From Planctomycetota bacterium (lineage in GTDB: Bacteria > Planctomycetota > UBA8742 > UBA2392): 35,575 nucleotides of DNA. Position numbers and translations under genes: made by a program. The stretch spans positions 1 to 35,575 of the forward strand of contig JAGQRH010000036.1 of NCBI GenBank assembly GCA_020425605.1, read 5' to 3'. Positions 30,955-35,575 of this stretch are shown in pieces. Numbering within the stretch: the first letter of the stretch is position 1; every line of letters starts with the position of its first letter. Below the pieces are notes generated by a model that had not been told where the DNA came from, ran no database searches, and worked only from the letters and a program-made list of their open reading frames with translations.

Positions 30955-32717
30955 TTGTCTCCCAACAGGTGCTCTATCATGGGCAGCCCAGCTGTGCGGA
31001 AAACCACAATCAACGGGCCGGCGGTTCCATACTCGAACAGAACCAGAGCAGATCCTCCGGCAAACGGTCCCAACCCGCTGAATTCGTCACGGCCGAGGCT
31101 AAGCGCCTGTGGACGAGCCCGCAGGCGCAGCAGCTTTTCCTCAAGCTGGCTGGCCAACCCGGGGCGGGTCCGCGCGGCGGGCGGCTGGATCTCCAACCTG
31201 TCCCCGATCAGCGCTGCAAGCACCGTAGCACCATGTGCTCGCAAACGCGCAAACAGGGCAGCCGGGTCGGTCGCGAGCGATCTCTCGGTCGGGACGATCG
31301 GTTCCAAAATGTGCCGGAGCGCGGCGCTGATTGCGTCCTTACTCATCAACCGCAAGGCATGGGCATCCAGCGACTCCGCCGCCAGTTTCGCCGCCAGCAC
31401 TTCAGCGTCGGAATCGCGCAGCAGACGCACTGCCGCCAGCCTGCGGCTCTGAAGGCGCGTCGTGCAGCACGCAGCGGCTTCGCGCAGGTGCCTCTCAATT
31501 CCGTTGGCCGTCGCCGCAATCACGGCCAGTTCGTGCTCCAGCCGAACTTCCGGCGGACAGGCACCAAGCTCGGCCTTTGTGGTCCGCCGCAGCAGGTTGC
31601 GTGCGGCATCAGCGTTACCCTGTTTCAGCAAGAGCTTCGCCCGGACAGCCCGGGCGAGCGGTGCGGCCGACGTGCGCTCTGCCCGTCGCAGCAGCTTTTC
31701 TGTGTGAGCCATTGAGATCTCGCCCTGTTCTGCAAGCTCGGCACCGAGCATGGCTGTGTCCAGGATGCCGGCCGGATCGTCTTCATGGCGCAACAGGATT
31801 TCGCGTGCCGATGCACCGGCACCGGTTGCCGCCAGTGCCCGGCCGAAAAGAAGGTCATCTGCGGCGCCCCCTGCGTCTTCGCCACTCAAGGAGAAGTAGT
31901 ATGCCGCTGTCTCAGGCTCTCCTCGTTGCCACGCCTCGCGGGCGAGGTGCCGGGCCTGACCTGGATCGGGCTGCACAGCCAGCCGGGCGCAGGGCAACAG
32001 CGTTTCTGCCGATTCCAGCCAGGGCCCGGTCAGTGGCTCGGCCGATATCTGTGCCGGGCCGAGCCCGATTCGAGCACGAGTCTCCACCATTTCCGCCGCC
32101 GCGAGCTCATTGAGCGCGGAACGCAACGTTGCCTGGGTGAGTGCCGCGACCGCCGCCAAAGACTCCTCACGCACCGGGTGGGGCGCACCCATCAGCAGAC
32201 GCAGCAAGCGCACAGCGGTAGACGATGGTTCGGGAGTCGGCTGAGCGTGGGCAGCAACTTCGCGGATGTCTGCCTTGGGAAGTTGCAACGATTCCGGAAG
32301 CTCAGCCGGCGCGCCGATAATCAGCCCGCTCGCAGCAAAGCCGTACTCGGTCGCGAGCTGGGCGGTCGCGGCAAGCGCGCCGAGCAGATCAGCCGAGGCG
32401 CGGTCCAGGCGGGTGGCATCCAGGATCCCGATGCGCACTCCACGGGGTAACAGCGTGCGCAGCATGTCGGTCAGCGCTTCACGGCTCAGGACCGGGTCTG
32501 TGGCGGTTTCGCCCGCAGGATCGAGATACAAACCTGCATCGCGAAGCAGTTGGACGACCGCTGCGTACGGATATCGATACGGCCCGACCGGCAGCACAAA
32601 GCCATCCCCTGCCGCCTCGCGCACGGCGCGCGCCACGGCAGAAGCGTCGTCGCCTCGGAACACGACTGCGCGTGCGCCGGGCGGCGGCCGAAGGGGGCTG
32701 GCCGCGTGTTGCCCCAT
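30951..32717 (-). CDS. Regulator-like multidomain protein, degenerate AAA-type N-terminus with helical repeats
   Basis: 588 residues from ATG 32717 (AGGTC about 8 nt upstream); an in-frame ATG at 32738 has no ribosome binding site. The first 170 residues have the alternation expected of a P-loop module (VVFRGDDASAVARAVREA, GIRIGILDATRLDRAS), but no Walker A GxxxxGK[ST] is visible. A winged-helix-like segment follows (about 165-220: RLLRLLMGAPHPVREESL, TLRSALNELAAAEMV), then helical repeats (about 240-480) and a C-terminal domain with QALSLGRDEFSGLGPF. It resembles a decayed MalT/LuxR-type regulator. The downstream DUF4145-like gene is translationally coupled. Confidence 0.5.
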   Translation of the reverse strand: MGQHAASPLRPPPGARAVVFRGDDASAVARAVREAAGDGFVLPVGPYRYPYAAVVQLLRDAGLYLDPAGETATDPVLSREALTDMLRTLLPRGVRIGILDATRLDRASADLLGALAATAQLATEYGFAASGLIIGAPAELPESLQLPKADIREVAAHAQPTPEPSSTAVRLLRLLMGAPHPVREESLAAVAALTQATLRSALNELAAAEMVETRARIGLGPAQISAEPLTGPWLESAETLLPCARLAVQPDPGQARHLAREAWQRGEPETAAYYFSLSGEDAGGAADDLLFGRALAATGAGASAREILLRHEDDPAGILDTAMLGAELAEQGEISMAHTEKLLRRAERTSAAPLARAVRAKLLLKQGNADAARNLLRRTTKAELGACPPEVRLEHELAVIAATANGIERHLREAAACCTTRLQSRRLAAVRLLRDSDAEVLAAKLAAESLDAHALRLMSKDAISAALRHILEPIVPTERSLATDPAALFARLRAHGATVLAALIGDRLEIQPPAARTRPGLASQLEEKLLRLRARPQALSLGRDEFSGLGPFAGGSALVLFEYGTAGPLIVVFRTAGLPMIEHLLGDK

Positions 32718-32785
32718 GTTTGACCTGCGGATTTTCAAGAAGCGGACGCACGCAGTTTAACTTGGCCCGTCGGAAATGCCGTACC

Positions 32786-33433
32786 TCAGGCGGATTTGCC
32801 CTGCAGCATTTCCTTGATGAGCCGCAGCGGGTCCTCGATCAGGGAGATGTGCCCCAGCGCGTCTTCCAGCAGGTTGTCGACGTAGCCCGCCTCCTGCAGC
32901 TCGTTCATGCCGAGCTGGTTGCACAGGTTCATCAGCATGCCCTGGCTCATGATAAACCAGGCGGTCTGCTCCGGGTCGACGGCCTTGTGGACCTCGCCCT
33001 GCTCCTGCGCCAGCTTGATCAGGCCGCTGAAGTAGCGGTTGTAGGTAAGATAATTTTCCTTCAGCACCTGCTTCACTCGAGGCAGGTCCGAGTTCGCCAG
33101 CGCCCGCAGGTGAAGGCGGAAGTATGGCTCGTTCTCGCGCATGATCTGGCCGTGGGCGCGCACGACGGCGATTGCCTTCAGCAGCGGCGTCGGCAGCTTC
33201 TCAGCCAGTTGGTCGTAATGCTCAATCGTGACTTCCCGCGCGCGCCGCAGCACCGCGACGTACAGATCCAGCTTTGTCTTGAAGTGCTGATAGATCACCG
33301 GCTCGGTGACACCGGCCGACTTCGCCAACTCGGCCGTTGTGACCTGGCCGTAGCTGGACTTGCCGAACAGCCTGGCGGCGGCATCCAATAGCTGAATCCG
33401 CCGGTCATCTTTGCTGAGCCGCTTCTTGGCCAT
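32786..33433 (-). CDS. TetR-family transcriptional regulator
   Basis: 215 residues. The N-terminal helix-turn-helix is typical: RRIQLLDAAARLFGKSSYGQVTTAELAKSAGVTEPVIYQHFKTKLDLY (about 11-59). The C-terminal ligand/dimer domain (about 70-215) is helical and Leu-rich, with SQGMLMNLCNQLGMNELQEAGY. It probably represses a neighbour or itself; the nearest candidates are the esterase gene 12 nt upstream and the divergent gene beyond it. The ligand is unknown. Confidence 0.92.
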   Translation of the reverse strand: MAKKRLSKDDRRIQLLDAAARLFGKSSYGQVTTAELAKSAGVTEPVIYQHFKTKLDLYVAVLRRAREVTIEHYDQLAEKLPTPLLKAIAVVRAHGQIMRENEPYFRLHLRALANSDLPRVKQVLKENYLTYNRYFSGLIKLAQEQGEVHKAVDPEQTAWFIMSQGMLMNLCNQLGMNELQEAGYVDNLLEDALGHISLIEDPLRLIKEMLQGKSA

Positions 33434-33445
33434 GGCATCGGTCTA

Positions 33446-35026
33446 CTACTTGCCCAATGCTTCGGCAACGTCGATTTGAACACGCGCGACGTAGAGCGGC
33501 TCGCGGTCACCGGTTCGCGTGAACTCATCGAGAATCACGCCGGCGTCGGCCTCGACTTTGCCATCGAAGACCTTGCTCTTGTTCAGCTTGATAGTCAGCT
33601 CGCCTTTTGCGCTCAGCATGTCGCGCGTGACCCAGACCGAGAAGCGCTTTACGTCGTACACCTCGACGCTGATTGTGCTCGCGCGCTTGGCCTGGATCCG
33701 CCCAACGGGCAGCTTGACCGGCTTGGGGATGGTGCCCGTGTAGGTGTGGATCTCGCCGGCGCGCTCGACGGTCAGGCTGATGTCATCGCCCCCGTGCTTC
33801 TGCGAGAGCAGCATGCGGACATCGGCGAATGTCTTTACGTCCTGGCCGTCGCACTTCACGACCTGGTCGCCGTCCTTGATGCCCATCTTTTCGGCGACGG
33901 AGTCCTTGTCGACCTTGCCGACAATCGCGTCTTCGGCCGGCGGGCCCTGGGTCGCGGGCGCCTTGATGCCGAGGTCGATGCGATAGCCGGTCCTGAGCGC
34001 GACCGGCTTCTTGGCCTTGTTTTGCGCCTTCGTGAGCTCGCCGCATTCATCGATGCTGATCCAACAGCGACGCCCGGTCAGGGCACGGTCGGCCGTCCAG
34101 TCGATGCTGTCGGGCACGGCCGGGCGCACCCATTGATCGAGAAAGCCGAGCTGCACCGGGAAGATTTCGTCCGGGTCGCCCCAGTCGTGGCCGGCGGTCG
34201 GGTGGATGAACCAGTCGATGCTGGCACCCTGTTTGTTGGCTTCCCTGTAGAGCTTCTCGACTTCCTTGCCCGGGTAGATCGGGTCCTTTGCGCCGTTGAA
34301 GGCGTGGATGTTGGCGCCCTTCAGGTTGGTGTAGGCATGCATGACGCCGTCGGTTGGCGGGATCACCGGGTCGCCGCACATGGGCTGATAGCCCGCGAAG
34401 ACGTCCGGCGAATTGAACGCCATGCTGAGCGTGCCGCTGCCGCCGTCGCTGAAGCCGGTGATGTAGACACGCTCCGGATCGATGTTCAGACGCAGCTTGG
34501 CCTGCCGAATGAAATGCAGGATGTTCTGACGGCCGGCATCGCGCCACCAGGCGGCGTTCATCCAGGTGCCGTAGCAGTCGGCGCTGGCGGCCAGCGTGAC
34601 GATCGGCCGTGGGTTTTCACGCGCACCGATGTACTTGTTGTACCAGCGCATGATGGCAACGCTGGAATCGACCGGCGCGGCCATCACGCCGCCGTGCAGG
34701 CAGACCAGCAGCGCGGCGGGCTTGGCGGCGTCGTAATCGGCCGGGATGGTGACCCAGTACGGCCGTTTGAAGCCATCGGGACATTCGGTTTCGAACTTGT
34801 GCTCGCCGACTTCGGGCGCGGGCGGGCGGGGGTAGCCGCGGATCAGCTCGGCCAGTTTGTCGGCGCCCAGGGCCAGCAACTTGGGCCGAACCGCCTCGCG
34901 CTGGTCGGGGAAGTGCAGGTAGCGGTCCAGCATCTGCTCGGGCGTGAGCTCAGTGTCCTGGGCAGCGACAGGCGCCCGGCAAAGCAGCAGCAGGGCGAGA
35001 AGCGGGAGATAGCGGACAAGTTTCAC
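33446..35026 (-). CDS. Secreted esterase/feruloyl-esterase-type hydrolase fused to a PDZ domain
   Basis: 526 residues from GTG 35026. Residues 1-23 form a signal peptide. The alpha/beta-hydrolase (about 75-310) shows LLVCLHGG (107-113, oxyanion), nucleophile Ser193 in GFSDGGSG, Asp248 in NGAKDPIYP, and His280 in TAGHDW, so a complete Ser-Asp-His triad. It is related to PHB-depolymerase and acetyl-xylan-type secreted esterases. A PDZ domain (about 360-425: AIVGKVDKDSVAEKMGIKDGDQVV) follows, then a C-terminal part of strands. The PDZ may bind C-termini or regulate substrate access. The gene lies 12 nt upstream of the TetR regulator. Confidence 0.82.
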   Translation of the reverse strand: MKLVRYLPLLALLLLCRAPVAAQDTELTPEQMLDRYLHFPDQREAVRPKLLALGADKLAELIRGYPRPPAPEVGEHKFETECPDGFKRPYWVTIPADYDAAKPAALLVCLHGGVMAAPVDSSVAIMRWYNKYIGARENPRPIVTLAASADCYGTWMNAAWWRDAGRQNILHFIRQAKLRLNIDPERVYITGFSDGGSGTLSMAFNSPDVFAGYQPMCGDPVIPPTDGVMHAYTNLKGANIHAFNGAKDPIYPGKEVEKLYREANKQGASIDWFIHPTAGHDWGDPDEIFPVQLGFLDQWVRPAVPDSIDWTADRALTGRRCWISIDECGELTKAQNKAKKPVALRTGYRIDLGIKAPATQGPPAEDAIVGKVDKDSVAEKMGIKDGDQVVKCDGQDVKTFADVRMLLSQKHGGDDISLTVERAGEIHTYTGTIPKPVKLPVGRIQAKRASTISVEVYDVKRFSVWVTRDMLSAKGELTIKLNKSKVFDGKVEADAGVILDEFTRTGDREPLYVARVQIDVAEALGK

Positions 35027-35144
35027 GGCCAACCCAAACAGGGGCGAGAATGTCGCAGGGACAAGTATACTCCGCACTATTGTACGGGCAGGCAGAGCCG
35101 GATTGGACACCCGCCTGCATCCGCCTTCGCAGATCGGGGAGAGC

Positions 35145-35575
35145 ATGGAAGACTTACCCACGAACGCTGCAGCGCTGCGTCGCACGGCGCCGGAGTCCGA
35201 ATCCGGCCTGCTGCTCAAGCTGCGTGTGAACGATCCCGAGGTGCTGACTGAGCTAACAAAGCGCGAAGGTGCAGAGCGAGAGCAGTACGCGCTCACGGCC
35301 CTGCGCGTCGGAGTAATCGCGCTTCGACAGGCCGGCGGTTTCGTGGACGCTGAGAAGCTCAAGAACGAGGGTGAGCGCCTTGTAACACTGGTAGAGGCTC
35401 GCCTGAAAGACCACGCCACGAAACTCGACACGACGCTGCAGCATGAACTATCGAAATACTTCGCCGATGACGGCAAACTGACCGAACGAATGAAATCGCT
35501 GCTCAGCGAAGACGGCCAGCTCGCCGTGATGCTCGAGAAACACCTGACCGGCGACAACAGCTTGCTTGCGAGGCA
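35145..35575 (+). CDS. N-terminal part of a coiled-coil protein (runs off the window)
   Basis: Open from ATG 35145, with GGGGAGAG just upstream, to the edge: 143 residues. The sequence is helical and charged throughout (LLLKLRVNDPEVLTELTKRE, ALRVGVIALRQAGGFVDAEK, GERLVTLVEARLKDHATKLD), with no signal peptide. Similar N-terminal halves occur, as far as I recall, in proteins with a C-terminal restriction-endonuclease-like domain, but that part is not present here. Divergent from the esterase gene; the 118-nt gap holds a possible TATACT (35066-35071) without a convincing -35. Confidence 0.65.
   Translation, partial: MEDLPTNAAALRRTAPESESGLLLKLRVNDPEVLTELTKREGAEREQYALTALRVGVIALRQAGGFVDAEKLKNEGERLVTLVEARLKDHATKLDTTLQHELSKYFADDGKLTERMKSLLSEDGQLAVMLEKHLTGDNSLLAR

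Noticed and set aside
33476..35251. Long plus-strand open frame opposite the esterase-PDZ gene
   Set aside because: The minus strand encodes a signal peptide, catalytic triad and PDZ domain. The plus-strand translation has no recognisable domain and is a shadow of high GC at third positions.

Overview
The window is GC-rich bacterial DNA from an organism I would place, without certainty, in or near the Planctomycetota. The clues are many secreted or lipid-anchored proteins with charged low-complexity tails, an ECF sigma/anti-sigma pair, hopanoid genes, and weak or absent Shine-Dalgarno sites before many genes. No phage, CRISPR array or classical IS transposase is visible.

Layout. 1-2.9 kb (+): tail of an unknown gene, then a secreted thioredoxin-fold protein whose frame is crossed by one UGA exactly where the first Cys of the CGPC active site belongs, with a hairpin just downstream (likely selenoprotein), then a secreted alpha/beta-hydrolase with two EF-hands and an apparently dead active site. 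2.9-8.0 kb (-): Cys-rich secreted protein, two related membrane proteins, a ChlI/MoxR-like AAA+ ATPase and an APH-type kinase. 8.1-15.1 kb (+): a three-subunit molybdenum hydroxylase of the 4-hydroxybenzoyl-CoA reductase type (2Fe-2S, Mo and FAD/4Fe-4S subunits). Its genes are separated by a GT87-like membrane glycosyltransferase and by insert-like segments: a GxxExxY gene and a DUF4272 gene, each between inverted repeats, and an 85-bp hairpin with no gene. 15.2-22.4 kb (+): TPR protein, RsmA/KsgA with an internal insert, the PntAA-PntAB-PntB proton-translocating transhydrogenase, and a propeller-like lipoprotein. 22.4-25.0 kb (+): a candidate short transcript with its own promoter and terminator, tRNA-Asn(GTT), and a large Asp-box (BNR) propeller protein. 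25.1-35.0 kb (-): a nine-gene run: esterase-PDZ protein, TetR regulator, degenerate regulator-like protein, DUF4145-like protein, HpnH with an extra C-terminal domain, HpnG-like phosphorylase, ECF sigma factor, membrane anti-sigma factor and coiled-coil lipoprotein. A divergent coiled-coil gene runs off the right edge.

Most notable points. (1) The probable new selenoprotein at 233-1303. (2) A set of insert-like elements whose inverted-repeat arms are built from 7-nt words of consensus CGCNRAG spaced by 1-3 nt. Two carry passenger genes and two are empty; three lie in the molybdoenzyme locus. (3) The hopanoid side-chain pair HpnH/HpnG beside an ECF sigma module, with a fused small domain on HpnH.
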